DNA of 36,650 bases from Arthrobacter sp. Leaf337 (GCF_001423745.1 NZ_LMPC01000006.1:300-36949); one strand, 5' to 3'. Positions 8,249-16,460 are shown, counted from the first letter of the stretch. Translations and numbers: made by a program. The notes: generated from the letters alone by a model not told the origin.

Positions 8249-8301
8249 ACGACGGCGGGATGCCGGCAGCGATTGCCAGCCTCCCGCCGTCGTACTTTTC
8301 T
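8249..8301 (+). terminator. Intrinsic terminator with ACGACGGCGGG stem
   Basis: Perfect 12-bp stem ACGACGGCGGGA (8249-8260) and TCCCGCCGTCGT (8282-8293), a loop that can itself pair, then ACTTTTC. It lies 40 bp after the 114-aa protein gene and also faces the end of the minus-strand small membrane protein gene, so it may work both ways. Confidence 0.85.
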
Positions 8302-8326
8302 GGGTGGTTAAAGCTGCCGGACCCGG

Positions 8327-8488
8327 CTAGATCCGCGGCGATGCGTATGGCGCACTGGGAAGGTTGCCCGCCGTCCACGGCGCAGTGGAACGGATGTCGG
8401 GCAGGTGACCCCGGCCGTCGGTCAGGACGGCGCGGACGGTAACGCTAAGAACCCAGAGTCCAAGAAGCAGGATGCCGAGCAGTTCCAT
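8327..8488 (-). CDS. Small single-pass membrane protein (53 aa)
   Basis: Short protein of 53 residues: an N-terminal hydrophobic helix MELLGILLLGLWVLSVTVRA followed by a polar tail ending PSAPYASPRI. ATG at 8488 is preceded by GAGGTG seven bases upstream, which supports a real small gene. Type of anchor and function are unknown. It is divergent from the BTAD-TPR regulator and shares a 109-bp promoter region with it. Confidence 0.6.
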   Translation of the reverse strand: MELLGILLLGLWVLSVTVRAVLTDGRGHLPDIRSTAPWTAGNLPSAPYASPRI

Positions 8489-8597
8489 GGTGTTGCACCT
8501 CGAGTGAGTGTGTGCGGATAGGGTGATTTCAGTGTGTCCGGCAGGCGTGTGAGCAAACGTGTGAGCCCCGCAGACGCCGGAGAGCCCGCGGCGTACC
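8489..8597. promoter_or_regulatory. Divergent promoter region with GTGTG direct repeats
   Basis: The short region between the 53-aa protein and the BTAD-TPR regulator contains repeated GTGTG cores at 8510, 8532, 8547 and 8559. The last two belong to a 9-bp direct repeat CGTGTGAGC at 8546-8554 and 8558-8566, 12 bp apart. SARP-type regulators bind tandem direct repeats, so autoregulation is possible but unproven. Confidence 0.4.
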
Positions 8598-10409
8598 ATG
8601 AGCCGTATGGCCGAGAATTGGATTCGGCTCCTCGGTCCGCCCGCGATCGAGACCCCCGGCGCAACTCCCATGCAGCCCAGAGGCCGCAAGGCCTGGGCAG
8701 TGCTGGCCTATCTCGCGTTGCAGGCGGACGGCACCGGCCGCTCCCGCACGGCATCGCTGCTGTTCCCTGATGCCGAGGATCCCCTCGGCGCCCTGCGCTG
8801 GAACCTGTCCGAGCTGCGCCGGGCGCTCGACGGCGTGACGGTTGCGGGCGATCCCCTGCGCCTGACCCTTCAGCCGCCGTGGCGCTGCGACGCATTGGAA
8901 GTGGTCGATTCGGCCGGAGTTCCGGGCATTGATCCGCGACGCTTCGGCGGCCAGCTGCTGGAAGGGCTGTCCTTCGCCGATTCCCCGGTCTTTGATTCCT
9001 GGCTGGCGGACCAGCGCTACCGTCTGGACAACGTCGTCCAGTCCCTGCTGTACGAGGCAGCGCTGGCGGCCCTGGCTACGGGCGCTCCCGGCCAGGCGGC
9101 GGAGCTGGCAACGCTGGCCCTGCACCGCGATCCCTTCCACGCGGACTGCAACGCCGTCCTCGTCAAGGCGCTCGTGGCCCTCGGCGAGCACCGCCGTGCC
9201 CGCGAGCACGTCACCAAATGCGGCAACCTCTACCGCGAGGAGCTTGGGCTGCCGCTGCCCGCGGAAATCCGGCGGGCGCTGTCCGATGCGGCTCCGGAGG
9301 CGGACCCCGGGATGCCGGCCACCGCAGCGACGGTGCGGTCCTATCTCGACGCCGGCGGCGCGTCACTCTGGGCGGGGGCCGTGGACCGGGGCCTCGATCA
9401 GCTGAGGCTCGCGGTGGTGCTCGCCCAGCGCACGGGCGACGCCCATTTGGTCGCCGAGTCCCTCGTGACCCTGTCCGGGGCCCTGATCCACCAGGCGGGC
9501 GGGCGCGGCGCGGAGGTGGCGGATTTCCTGCACCGCGCCCTGCAGGCGGAAGGGCCCGACGGCGCCTCCCGGACTGCCGCTGCGGCGTACCGCGAGCTGG
9601 GCTACTTGTCCGTGCAGCGCGGTGTCCCGGACCGTGCGGCCGGGTGGCTGGACCGGGCGCTGCGGGCGGCTGAGGGATTCCCGGACGAACAGGCGAGGGT
9701 CCTGGCGATCCAGGGGATGCTGGCCTCGGATACAGCGAGGTACGAGGATGCCGTGACGGCGCTGACCGAATCCGGACGGCTGGCCAGGGCGGTCGCGAAC
9801 CGCCGGCAGCAGGCGTTCAGCGAGGCGCTGCTTGGCAGGGTGCACCTGCTCCGCGGTGACTTGGACAAGGCGGCTGCTTCCCTGGACCGGGCACTGATTT
9901 GGATTGCGGAGGAGCACTGGACGGCATTCGAGCCGTTCGTCGACGGAGTACGCGGTGAGACCTACCTGGCTGCCGGAAAGCTGGAGGAAGCCGCAGCCAT
10001 GATCGACCGGTCCTGGGTGATGGCGGACCTGGCCGGCGACCACTGCTATATGGCCCTCGCTGCTGGCGCAGAGGCCCGGCTGTTCCTGACGCACGGCGAT
10101 CTCGCCGCAGCCGAGCACTGGATAGACCGGGGGCTTGAGCCCAAGCCGTGGTACATCTGGTACACGGCCCGGCTGCTGGATACGGCAGCGGAGGTTGCCA
10201 TAGCAATGGGCTCGCCGCGGGCGTCGAAGTTCGTGGAGAAGCTCGCCGAGCTGGCCGGCCGCAGCGGAATGCGGGAGTTTGCGGTGCGGGCGCAGTCCCA
10301 CCGGGCGGTGCTGGGTGATGAGGCCGCGGCGCAGGCTGTGCCGTGGCTGGCGAAGGAAATCGGGAATCCTGCGCTCGATGCGTTCCTCATGCAAAGGCAC
10401 GGCGGTTGA
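8598..10409 (+). CDS. BTAD/SARP-like regulator with TPR-type C-terminal half
   Basis: Protein of 603 residues. Residues about 5-95 resemble the OmpR-type winged helix of SARP activators (LLGPPAIETP..., GRKAWAVLAYLAL, FPDAEDPLGALRWNLSELRRAL). Residues 95-235 match the BTAD helical domain (LADQRYRLDNVVQSLLYEAAL, ALHRDPFHADCNAVLVKALVALGEHRRA). The remainder is a series of alanine-rich helix pairs typical of TPR repeats. No NB-ARC/ATPase motif is present, so it is shorter than AfsR. Such proteins activate transcription on sensing a ligand or partner. The start is 8598 or 8607; GGAGAG lies 13 bases before 8598. Targets are unknown. Confidence 0.8.
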   Translation: MSRMAENWIRLLGPPAIETPGATPMQPRGRKAWAVLAYLALQADGTGRSRTASLLFPDAEDPLGALRWNLSELRRALDGVTVAGDPLRLTLQPPWRCDALEVVDSAGVPGIDPRRFGGQLLEGLSFADSPVFDSWLADQRYRLDNVVQSLLYEAALAALATGAPGQAAELATLALHRDPFHADCNAVLVKALVALGEHRRAREHVTKCGNLYREELGLPLPAEIRRALSDAAPEADPGMPATAATVRSYLDAGGASLWAGAVDRGLDQLRLAVVLAQRTGDAHLVAESLVTLSGALIHQAGGRGAEVADFLHRALQAEGPDGASRTAAAAYRELGYLSVQRGVPDRAAGWLDRALRAAEGFPDEQARVLAIQGMLASDTARYEDAVTALTESGRLARAVANRRQQAFSEALLGRVHLLRGDLDKAAASLDRALIWIAEEHWTAFEPFVDGVRGETYLAAGKLEEAAAMIDRSWVMADLAGDHCYMALAAGAEARLFLTHGDLAAAEHWIDRGLEPKPWYIWYTARLLDTAAEVAIAMGSPRASKFVEKLAELAGRSGMREFAVRAQSHRAVLGDEAAAQAVPWLAKEIGNPALDAFLMQRHGG

Positions 10410-10514
10410 GCCTGCCCTGTGCTTGCAGGAGGCACCCAAGATACCGGTGGCGCACCGGGTCGCGGGCGTGGTAGCTTTCGGGAGATCGTGATCTTTCGGC
10501 AGGAGGTGAGTCCC

Positions 10515-10574
10515 ATGAACGCAGTATCCATAGTGGGCGCTCCCCCGCAGTCCACGATCGCGCGACTGAGGTAG
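10515..10574 (+). CDS. Leader mini-ORF (19 aa) before the patatin gene
   Basis: ATG at 10515 follows the strong ribosome site AGGAGG (10501-10506) and encodes MNAVSIVGAPPQSTIARLR with a TAG stop at 10572. The stop lies within a small hairpin (GCGACT 10562-10567 / AGTCGC 10573-10578), itself inside the loop of an 11-bp stem. The bases around this start match those around the patatin start in 16 of 20 positions. It could be a translated leader peptide controlling the next gene, or a remnant of a duplicated start region. No biosynthetic codon run is visible. Confidence 0.4.
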   Translation: MNAVSIVGAPPQSTIARLR

Positions 10575-10593
10575 TCGCCGCCGGGAGCGCCCA
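10534..10593 (+). promoter_or_regulatory. Leader hairpin upstream of the patatin gene
   Basis: Perfect 11-bp stem TGGGCGCTCCC (10534-10544) and GGGAGCGCCCA (10583-10593) overlapping the mini-ORF, with a nested 6-bp hairpin. No T-run follows, so it is not an ordinary terminator. Ribosomes on the mini-ORF would disrupt the left arm, which is the geometry of a translation-sensitive leader. Confidence 0.5.
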
Positions 10594-10621
10594 ACAGGCA
10601 ATTCGCGAAAGGGCGACTCCC

Positions 10622-11551
10622 ATGAACACAACACCTTCTTCCCCTCTGAACTCCGCTGCAACGAGCGCCGGCGAGCGGGCGTTGGTCCTCGGTGGCGGCG
10701 GATCGACAGGCAACGCCTGGCTGATCGGCGTCATCGCCGGCCTCTACGATGCCGGGCTGGATGTGACCGAGGCCGATCTGATCATCGGCACCTCGGCCGG
10801 GTCGACGGCTGCAGCCCAGATAACCGGCGCGAGCCCCATTCAACTGCTTGCCAGCATCCTTTCCGCCGAACCCCGGCAACGGACTGCCCCGGCAGGATCC
10901 GACGGCGGACGCGTCCGCACCGGGTCAGCGGCAAACCATATGCAGAGAACAAGCCGCATCATCGCCGCCGCCGAGGATGCGGCCGACATGCGCCGCAGAA
11001 TGGGTGCGGCGGCGCTCGAGTTGGATGCGGCGTCGGACGGTTCAGGGCAAACGCGGTGGCGCGACACCGTCGCCACCCGGCTGCCCAGCCAGCGCTGGCC
11101 CGAGCGAACGGTGCTCATCACGGCGGTCGATGCCAATACCGGTGAACCGGTGGTGTTCGACCGCCACAGCGGAGTCGACCTGGTGGACGCCGTCGCCGCC
11201 AGCTGTGCCAGTGGCTTCGCCTACAGGATCGGGCACAACGGATACATCGACGGCGGCTACCGGTCCAACGCCGACAATGCCGATCTGGCAGCCGGATACG
11301 CACGGGTGCTGGTCCTGTCACCCTTCGGCGGCAGATCACGGACGCCGGTGGACTGGGGCATGCATCTCGCAACACAGGTCGACGAACTACGCGCACGCGG
11401 AAGCCGAGTCGAAACGATCTTCCCGGATACCGACTCCGGGCACCTGTTCGGTGCCAATGCGATGGATCTGTCCCTGCGTCCGGCCGCCGCTCGGGCCGGT
11501 TACGAGCAGGGCAGCGCCCTTGCCGGGCACCTCACCGAATTCTGGCGCTGA
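10622..11551 (+). CDS. Patatin-like phospholipase family protein
   Basis: Serine acyl hydrolase of 309 residues. The oxyanion-hole segment LVLGGGGSTGNAW (21-33) is followed by the nucleophile elbow GTSAGS (Ser58), and the catalytic Asp is in YIDGGYRSNADNA (Asp210). This is the Ser-Asp dyad of patatin/RssA-like enzymes, which cleave fatty acyl esters. No signal peptide or membrane helix is seen, so it is probably cytoplasmic. AAAGGG precedes the ATG by about eight bases. A mini-ORF and hairpin lie directly upstream and a shared terminator lies downstream. Substrate is not evident. Confidence 0.9.
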   Translation: MNTTPSSPLNSAATSAGERALVLGGGGSTGNAWLIGVIAGLYDAGLDVTEADLIIGTSAGSTAAAQITGASPIQLLASILSAEPRQRTAPAGSDGGRVRTGSAANHMQRTSRIIAAAEDAADMRRRMGAAALELDAASDGSGQTRWRDTVATRLPSQRWPERTVLITAVDANTGEPVVFDRHSGVDLVDAVAASCASGFAYRIGHNGYIDGGYRSNADNADLAAGYARVLVLSPFGGRSRTPVDWGMHLATQVDELRARGSRVETIFPDTDSGHLFGANAMDLSLRPAAARAGYEQGSALAGHLTEFWR

Positions 11552-11591
11552 CGCTGTAGCAGTCAGCCGGCCCACAAGAACAACTTAAACA

Positions 11592-11629
11592 AAAGCAGGG
11601 CCTGCCAAATGAATGGCAGGCCCTGCTTT
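11592..11629. terminator. Bidirectional terminator between patatin and cold shock genes
   Basis: Perfect 16-bp stem (arms 11592-11607 and 11614-11629) with loop AATGAA. AAA and TTT at the outer ends of the stem suit termination on both strands. It lies between two convergent genes. Confidence 0.9.
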
Positions 11630-11662
11630 ATGAAACCTAAACGGTCCCGGGTATCTAAGAAA

Positions 11663-11866
11663 TTAGATAGCCTGGATGTTTACAGCCTGGGGACCCTTGG
11701 GGCCCTGCTCGGTTTCGAAGGAGACCTTCTGGTTCTCTTCGAGGGAGCGGAAGCCGGAGGAGTTGATCGCAGAGTAGTGTGCGAAAACGTCCTGTGAGGA
11801 GTCATCGGGGGAAATGAAGCCGAAGCCCTTTTCAGCGTTAAACCATTTGACGGTACCAGTAGCCAT
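11663..11866 (-). CDS. cspA: Cold shock protein (CspA family)
   Basis: Canonical single cold-shock-domain protein of 67 residues. RNP1 is KGFGFI and RNP2 is [19 protein letters not shown] and [12 protein letters not shown] are typical. It binds single-stranded nucleic acid and acts as an RNA chaperone. GAAGGA lies about nine bases before the ATG. The 163 bp upstream is AT-richer than the surroundings and can form a nested hairpin, consistent with a structured 5' UTR seen in cold shock genes. Several paralogues are usual in this group, so cold induction is not certain. Confidence 0.95.
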   Translation of the reverse strand: MATGTVKWFNAEKGFGFISPDDSSQDVFAHYSAINSSGFRSLEENQKVSFETEQGPKGPQAVNIQAI

Positions 11867-11888
11867 TATTTATGTCCTTCGTGAAGGT

Positions 11889-11918
11889 GGAGGAACTGTC
11901 CCGACTTTCGGGTCCTCC
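11889..11918 (-). promoter_or_regulatory. Structured 5' UTR hairpin of the cold shock gene
   Basis: Outer stem GGAGGA (11889-11894) / TCCTCC (11913-11918) with an inner CCCGA (11900-11904) / TCGGG (11908-11912) stem, 23 bp upstream of the start on the minus strand. Both arms contain purine- or pyrimidine-rich Shine-Dalgarno-like sequence. This fits leader RNA folding but is a prediction only. Confidence 0.4.
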
Positions 11919-12029
11919 GGTGTGGGGTGTTCAAAACCGCTACTTCAGAAGAACGAGGACTTTCGACCCCGCGTACTGCCTGAACTACCAAATACAAACA
12001 CAACAACGGTCTCTACTGTACACGGGTTT

Positions 12030-13217
12030 TCAGAGCGGCTTTACCACCGGCATCAGCGGGATGTCCTGGACGGTGATCGACCGCGGCCCGTCGAACCCCT
12101 GCATGAACACCGTCACGAAGCTGAGGGACACCGTGCCGCCCGTGTCAGGCAGCTGGCTCTCGAAGTTGATGGTCCCCTTGCGCTGTCCCCCGGGCGGTAT
12201 TTCGGGCTGCCAGCTGCTGCGGAAGGCATCGGCGTCGAACGTCGTCCCGTCCGGGCCGGTGAGAATGGCGTTATGGAAGAGGGGCAGCGACATGGAGCTA
12301 CTGGTCCCGTTACGCACGTGGATTTCCACCCGGGTGAAGTGGGCAGTGCTCTGGACGCCGAGCACGGTCACAGTGACGCCCTGCGCTTCCGTCACCACCT
12401 GGCGTGCCAGCCGCTGGGTGCCTTCCTCGTTCCCTGAGAAGTATCCGACGGCGTAGCTCGCTCCTGCTGCCAGCAGCCATCCGCCGCCACCAAGCAGGAG
12501 CAAGGTCACCAGCACCGTGGCGATAACTGGACGGGAACGCGTACGCGGCGCGGCCTCCGGGTGCCCCGGCTTCAACGGGCGTGCAGGTCTTGCCGGCTGT
12601 CCGAGGCTCGACGGGCGATACTGCGGCTTCGCCCGCTTGGGCGCCGGCTGTGGCTTGTCTTTGAGGTAATCGAGCGCCTCGCCGCCTAGGGCGACAGCAA
12701 GGCCCATGGCCGGGGTGACGAACCACGTCCACGTCGGTGTCAGCTCGGTCAGGAACGCGGTCAGGCTATTGCCGATCAGTCCCACCACATTGATCGCCGC
12801 CGCGAAGAGCAGCGCCGCGCCGAGGCCTTTCTTCCGGGCAGCGGCCGGGGCGGGCCGACGCCCCTCCCGGCTGCCCGCCGCTTCGGGAGGTGAGCCGCCG
12901 CCGTCGTACGTCCCTTCAACAAAGCGGAGCAGCATCTGACCGATCCCGACCTCATCGCCGTCGGCGAGCTCTGTGGGCGAGGTGATCTCATGGCCGTTGA
13001 CCCAGGTGCCGTTGCGCGACTGCTGGTCGGTAAGGATTGTCCGGCCGTCCAGGGAAGTCAGTTCAGCGTGGCGGCGGCTGACTCCGGACGCCGGCAGGCG
13101 CAGCCGTGAGCCTTCGCCGCTGCCGATGGTGGTTGTGCCGTGCGGAATGCGGATCCGACGTCCCGCCGCCTCGCCGTTGACGACCACAAACTCGTCCCGC
13201 AACCCCGATGCATCCAC
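12030..13217 (-). CDS. FHA-domain membrane protein
   Basis: Protein of 395 residues. An N-terminal forkhead-associated domain (about 8-100) shows the conserved GSRLRLPASGVSRRHAEL and SRNGTWVNG motifs that bind phosphothreonine. Hydrophobic segments at about 132-152, 161-178 and 230-253 follow, with a proline-rich basic linker between the last two. The C-terminal ~125 residues form a beta-rich domain like DUF4352 (VEIHVRNGTSS, GPDGTTFDADAF, IPPGGQRKG), probably outside the membrane. It may link Ser/Thr kinase signalling to the envelope; no kinase gene is nearby. ATG at 13217 has only a weak ribosome site. Confidence 0.8.
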   Translation of the reverse strand: MDASGLRDEFVVVNGEAAGRRIRIPHGTTTIGSGEGSRLRLPASGVSRRHAELTSLDGRTILTDQQSRNGTWVNGHEITSPTELADGDEVGIGQMLLRFVEGTYDGGGSPPEAAGSREGRRPAPAAARKKGLGAALLFAAAINVVGLIGNSLTAFLTELTPTWTWFVTPAMGLAVALGGEALDYLKDKPQPAPKRAKPQYRPSSLGQPARPARPLKPGHPEAAPRTRSRPVIATVLVTLLLLGGGGWLLAAGASYAVGYFSGNEEGTQRLARQVVTEAQGVTVTVLGVQSTAHFTRVEIHVRNGTSSSMSLPLFHNAILTGPDGTTFDADAFRSSWQPEIPPGGQRKGTINFESQLPDTGGTVSLSFVTVFMQGFDGPRSITVQDIPLMPVVKPL

Positions 13218-13343
13218 GACTTCCCCGACCAGCCAGGAGGGCGCCGGCCCCCGAAAGGTGAAAAACCGCCCCCGGCGCTAGCGGACGGCATAAAGCAAGT
13301 CTCCTCGCGGCGCGTGGGGCTGACAAGAATGAAAAGCCGATCA

Positions 13344-13382
13344 CGACGGCGGGTGGCGACGGCGGTTCGCGACGGCGGGTGG
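13344..13382. repeat. Three 13-bp tandem repeats
   Basis: CGACGGCGGGTGG, CGACGGCGGTTCG and CGACGGCGGGTGG stand head to tail with exact 13-bp periodicity in the divergent region between the FHA and SRPBCC genes. The unit contains the same CGACGGCGG core as several terminator stems in the window. Confidence 0.8.
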
Positions 13383-13433
13383 CGGGGACTTTCGGCACTT
13401 CCCCGGCCGCGGGACCACGCGGAGGCTGTGAGT

Positions 13434-14189
13434 ATGGCGGCTGCTACCACGAGGCAGGTGAGCGGGATGGTAAATCGCACGAAGTTGCTGATTCTGGGAG
13501 GAGCACTGGGCGCCAAGGTTGCGGCCTATCTGGTGTGGCGTCCGGCCATGCTGCGCTGGGGGACGCAGGGTGAGGAAGCCGTTGAGCCCTTGCCCGGTGA
13601 CGGTCATGTACCCCGTCCGGCGTTCCAAAGCACGCGGGCCATCACCATCGACGTGCCGCCGGAGCGCGTGTGGCCGTGGCTAGTGCAAATGGGGATCTAC
13701 CGCGCCGGCTTGTACACCCACGACCGCGTGGAGCGGGCGATGTTCCACGCCCGGTACGTCGAAGGAAAGCACTCGGCGACGCGGATTCACCCGGAGCTGC
13801 AGGATCTCAAGGTCGGCGACCTGGTGCCGTACGGCGGTGGCGTCTACGCGACCGTGGCGGAGATCGAGCCCAACCGGCACCTCGTAGCGGGAGAAGCGTT
13901 CGTACTGCGTCCTCTCCCGGGAAACCGCACCCGCTTGATTGTTCGGTGCCGAGGGATGGGTTACATCAGTGCTGCGGCTCAGGGTGCCGCGGCCGATGCC
14001 CCGGCGCTGACCAAGGCCATCGCGTTCGCCCTTCATCGTGTGCCCGGCGCAATGCTGCTGGCCCGCGGCATGGACTTCTTCATCGGCGACCCGCTGCACC
14101 ACTACATGGAAGTCGGCATGCTGCGCGGCATCAAGCAACGCGCTGAAGGGACGTACGACGGCGGCCATGCCGCCGTCGTGGAGCCCTAA
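13434..14189 (+). CDS. SRPBCC-family protein with N-terminal membrane helix
   Basis: Protein of 251 residues. A hydrophobic segment LLILGGALGAKVAAYLVW near the start is followed by a START/SRPBCC-like fold: RAITIDVPPERVWPWLVQMG opens the domain and ATVAEIEPNRHLVAGEAFVL, RTRLIVRCRGMG and a C-terminal amphipathic helix complete it. Such folds bind hydrophobic ligands; no enzyme residues are clear. The ATG at 13434 has GGAGG eight bases upstream; a GTG at 13428 and an ATG at 13467 are alternatives. Its last codons form an 11-bp hairpin and its stop overlaps that of the convergent protease gene. Confidence 0.75.
   Translation: MAAATTRQVSGMVNRTKLLILGGALGAKVAAYLVWRPAMLRWGTQGEEAVEPLPGDGHVPRPAFQSTRAITIDVPPERVWPWLVQMGIYRAGLYTHDRVERAMFHARYVEGKHSATRIHPELQDLKVGDLVPYGGGVYATVAEIEPNRHLVAGEAFVLRPLPGNRTRLIVRCRGMGYISAAAQGAAADAPALTKAIAFALHRVPGAMLLARGMDFFIGDPLHHYMEVGMLRGIKQRAEGTYDGGHAAVVEP
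14155..14179. other. Hairpin at the end of the SRPBCC coding region
   Basis: ACGACGGCGGC and GCCGCCGTCGT (11-bp stem, loop of three bases) lie within the final codons. With no intergenic space between this gene and the convergent protease, this hairpin could slow or end transcription, but there is no T-run. Confidence 0.45.
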
Positions 14190-15469
14190 GGGCAGCTTCC
14201 AGCAACTAAGGGCACAGTGACGGCCTTGCAGGCGTTCACCCGACCGTTCGCCCAGAAGGTTTCAGTTCCAGCCTTTCTTTCGGCGGTTGATTGGACCTTG
14301 GCGCGGACGGATGCGTTAGTAGGGCCGGCCTGAGAGCTCCAGACAAGTGCGGCAGTCGCAGCCACAATCGGCGAGGCCATTGAGGTGCCGCTGGCGATGT
14401 CATAGCCCATGGACCGGCCGTTCTGCGTACCCAGGACGAAGGGGTGGAACGGGAAGGTCGAGTAGACATTGACACCCGGCGCCGCGATATCCACCCACTT
14501 GGCACCGTAGCTTGAGAAAGATGCCTTGTCGTCCCTGTTATCCGTTGCAGCGACTGCAATAACGTTGGGGTAGGCGCCCGGGTAGATCTGGGCCGGAGTA
14601 CCGGCGTTGCCGGCCGCGGCCACCAGCACCACACCCCGATTCCAGGCGTTGTTGACGGCCGTCTCGAGCGTGCGTGAAGAGACGCGCTGTCCAAGGCTCA
14701 TGTTGATCACCTTGGCACCATTGGCCACCGCCCAGTCGATGCCCTTGGCAATGGCTGAGCTGGAACCGGACCCGTTGTCGTTGAGAACTTTGGCGTCCAG
14801 GATGGTGCACCCCGGGCACACGCCTGCGACGCCCATATTGTTCTTGTAGGCGGCAGCAACGATGCCGGCGACGTGGGTGCCGTGGCCGTATTTGTCGTAG
14901 TCCTCAGGGTTATCGATTTTCGTGTCGCTGAAATTGGTCCGCGCAACGACCTTCTGCGAAATGTCCTCGTGGTCGATTGCCACGCCTGAGTCGACAATTG
15001 CAACCCTGGTGCCGCCGCCGGTCGTGACGCTCCATGCTTCGACGGCGTCCACATCGGCGTCTTTGTCACCCGCGGCCACAGTCATCGTGCTGAGCGTGTT
15101 GGTAAATGATTGGCCGTCGTTTTGCAGGGCATATTGGCGGGGGAAATAGGGGTCATCGGTCGCGGCAGTAACGAGCTCGTCCGGCTCGGCGTACTCAACT
15201 GCCGGGTTCCGGCTTAGGGCTTCGACAAGGTTCAATTCCTTGCCAGCCGGCACTTTGATGAGCTGAGCGCCGGTGCTGCCGATACCGGCGCCCTCCTTGA
15301 GCCCATGCTGGCGAAGAACGCCGGCTGCCGCGCCATTGTCGCGGAATTTAACCATGATTTGTCCCGCGATATGTGACGGCTCCGAAGCCGCGTTGCCCGG
15401 GACCGATGCGGCAATTCCGCTGAGGCCCATGATTACTGCTGCGACACCGGCTACCAGGATCTTTTTCAT
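14186..15469 (-). CDS. Secreted subtilisin-like serine protease (S8)
   Basis: Exported endopeptidase of 427 residues. A Sec signal peptide (MKKILVAGVAAVIMGLSG..., cleavage near NAA-SE) precedes an I9-like propeptide of about 75 residues, then the catalytic domain. The triad is Asp160 (AIVDSG), His196 (YGHGTHVAG) and Ser363 (GTSMASP), with oxyanion Asn288 (AAAGN). The cysteine pair in VCPGC could bind as a disulfide. The organisation is thermitase/proteinase-K-like with no C-terminal extra domain. The stop overlaps the convergent SRPBCC gene by four bases. Confidence 0.95.
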   Translation of the reverse strand: MKKILVAGVAAVIMGLSGIAASVPGNAASEPSHIAGQIMVKFRDNGAAAGVLRQHGLKEGAGIGSTGAQLIKVPAGKELNLVEALSRNPAVEYAEPDELVTAATDDPYFPRQYALQNDGQSFTNTLSTMTVAAGDKDADVDAVEAWSVTTGGGTRVAIVDSGVAIDHEDISQKVVARTNFSDTKIDNPEDYDKYGHGTHVAGIVAAAYKNNMGVAGVCPGCTILDAKVLNDNGSGSSSAIAKGIDWAVANGAKVINMSLGQRVSSRTLETAVNNAWNRGVVLVAAAGNAGTPAQIYPGAYPNVIAVAATDNRDDKASFSSYGAKWVDIAAPGVNVYSTFPFHPFVLGTQNGRSMGYDIASGTSMASPIVAATAALVWSSQAGPTNASVRAKVQSTAERKAGTETFWANGRVNACKAVTVPLVAGSCP

Positions 15470-15587
15470 TCAGTTATCTTGCGGCAGAATTCGCCCACTG
15501 GATAGTGCCTTTTGGCAATTCACAATGGTCGGTTTCCGGCCGTTTCATCACCGCGCAAGTGCGCGTGCACGTCGGCCCACAGGTGCA

Positions 15588-16277
15588 CTATTTGAGGCTG
15601 AGCACCTCGTCGATCGGGCGGCCGTTGACGAACACTCGGGCGCTCGTCGCCCCGGCCGCGGCCATGGCGGTGTACTCCAGCTGTGCCTTGGCACGCGGGA
15701 TGTCGCACACGCCGCCCAGCATGAACTGCCCGGTGAGGTAGATGGTGATCGTGCTGCCCTCCAGCTCGCCGCCGACGTAGCTGAGGTTCGACTGGTACAG
15801 GACGTTCACGAGCCCTGACAGTCCGACGTCGCGGTTCTTGTTCGCGAGCAGGGTCCCGATGCTGGGGCCCACCTGGTCCGTGAAGCGAACCGGGGCCGTG
15901 GTCGTGGCGACGAGGCTGTCGCCGCAGCCGATCCTTGGCCCGGAAATGCCATTATCGTCGATGGCCACGTAATAGATGGTCAGCGGGGCCTCCTGCTCGG
16001 GGAGGCCGGTGGGTGTTGGTTCCTGCGCGGCCGGCGGGCTCGCGGGGGTGGACGACGGCGGGGCAGCCGCTGTAGGAGTCGTGGTGACCGACGGGCTGGC
16101 CGTGGACGGGCTCGCTGTCGTGGGCGACGCGGACGGACTCGCTGTCGTGGTCGACGTCGCGGTCGGGGCGGCGGAGCTGCTTGTGGGCGCCGGGGTCGGC
16201 GGGCCGAAACATGCCGAGAGCGAGAACAGGGTGCAGAGCCCGAGAACGCTGAATGCCGTAAGCCTGGGCCTGGTCAT
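15588..16277 (-). CDS. Lipoprotein with GerMN-like domain
   Basis: Surface lipoprotein of 229 residues. A signal peptide ends in a lipobox LSAC (Cys23). Residues 26-95 are a Ser/Thr/Pro/Ala-rich linker with TASPS-type repeats. Residues from about 98 onward (LTIYYVAIDDNG, VGPSIGTLLANK, STITIYLTGQF, ARVFVNGRPIDEVL) resemble the GerMN (Gmad1) fold found in envelope lipoproteins. Function unknown; no LpqB or MtrAB genes are nearby. An AAGGGGGC ribosome site precedes the ATG. Confidence 0.75.
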   Translation of the reverse strand: MTRPRLTAFSVLGLCTLFSLSACFGPPTPAPTSSSAAPTATSTTTASPSASPTTASPSTASPSVTTTPTAAAPPSSTPASPPAAQEPTPTGLPEQEAPLTIYYVAIDDNGISGPRIGCGDSLVATTTAPVRFTDQVGPSIGTLLANKNRDVGLSGLVNVLYQSNLSYVGGELEGSTITIYLTGQFMLGGVCDIPRAKAQLEYTAMAAAGATSARVFVNGRPIDEVLSLK

Positions 16278-16431
16278 GATGCCCCCTTTTGTGCGGGCCC
16301 AGCATTTTCGGAGCCCAGTTTCAACCTACGCCGGAACCGCCCTCCAAAACAGGGACTTTAGTCCGACGTCAAGGCACGCTCACCCGGCCGGACGGGTTAA
16401 GCACCCCCGGCGAAACTAGGCGGCCTGGCCA

Positions 16432-16460
16432 TTGTTCGGTATGACGGCGGGCGATACGAT
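16432..16460 (+). promoter_or_regulatory. Candidate sigma-70-type promoter of hemerythrin gene
   Basis: TTGTTC (16432-16437) and TACGAT (16455-16460) with 17-bp spacing, 52 bp before the hemerythrin start. Each hexamer matches the consensus at four positions. Confidence 0.4.
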
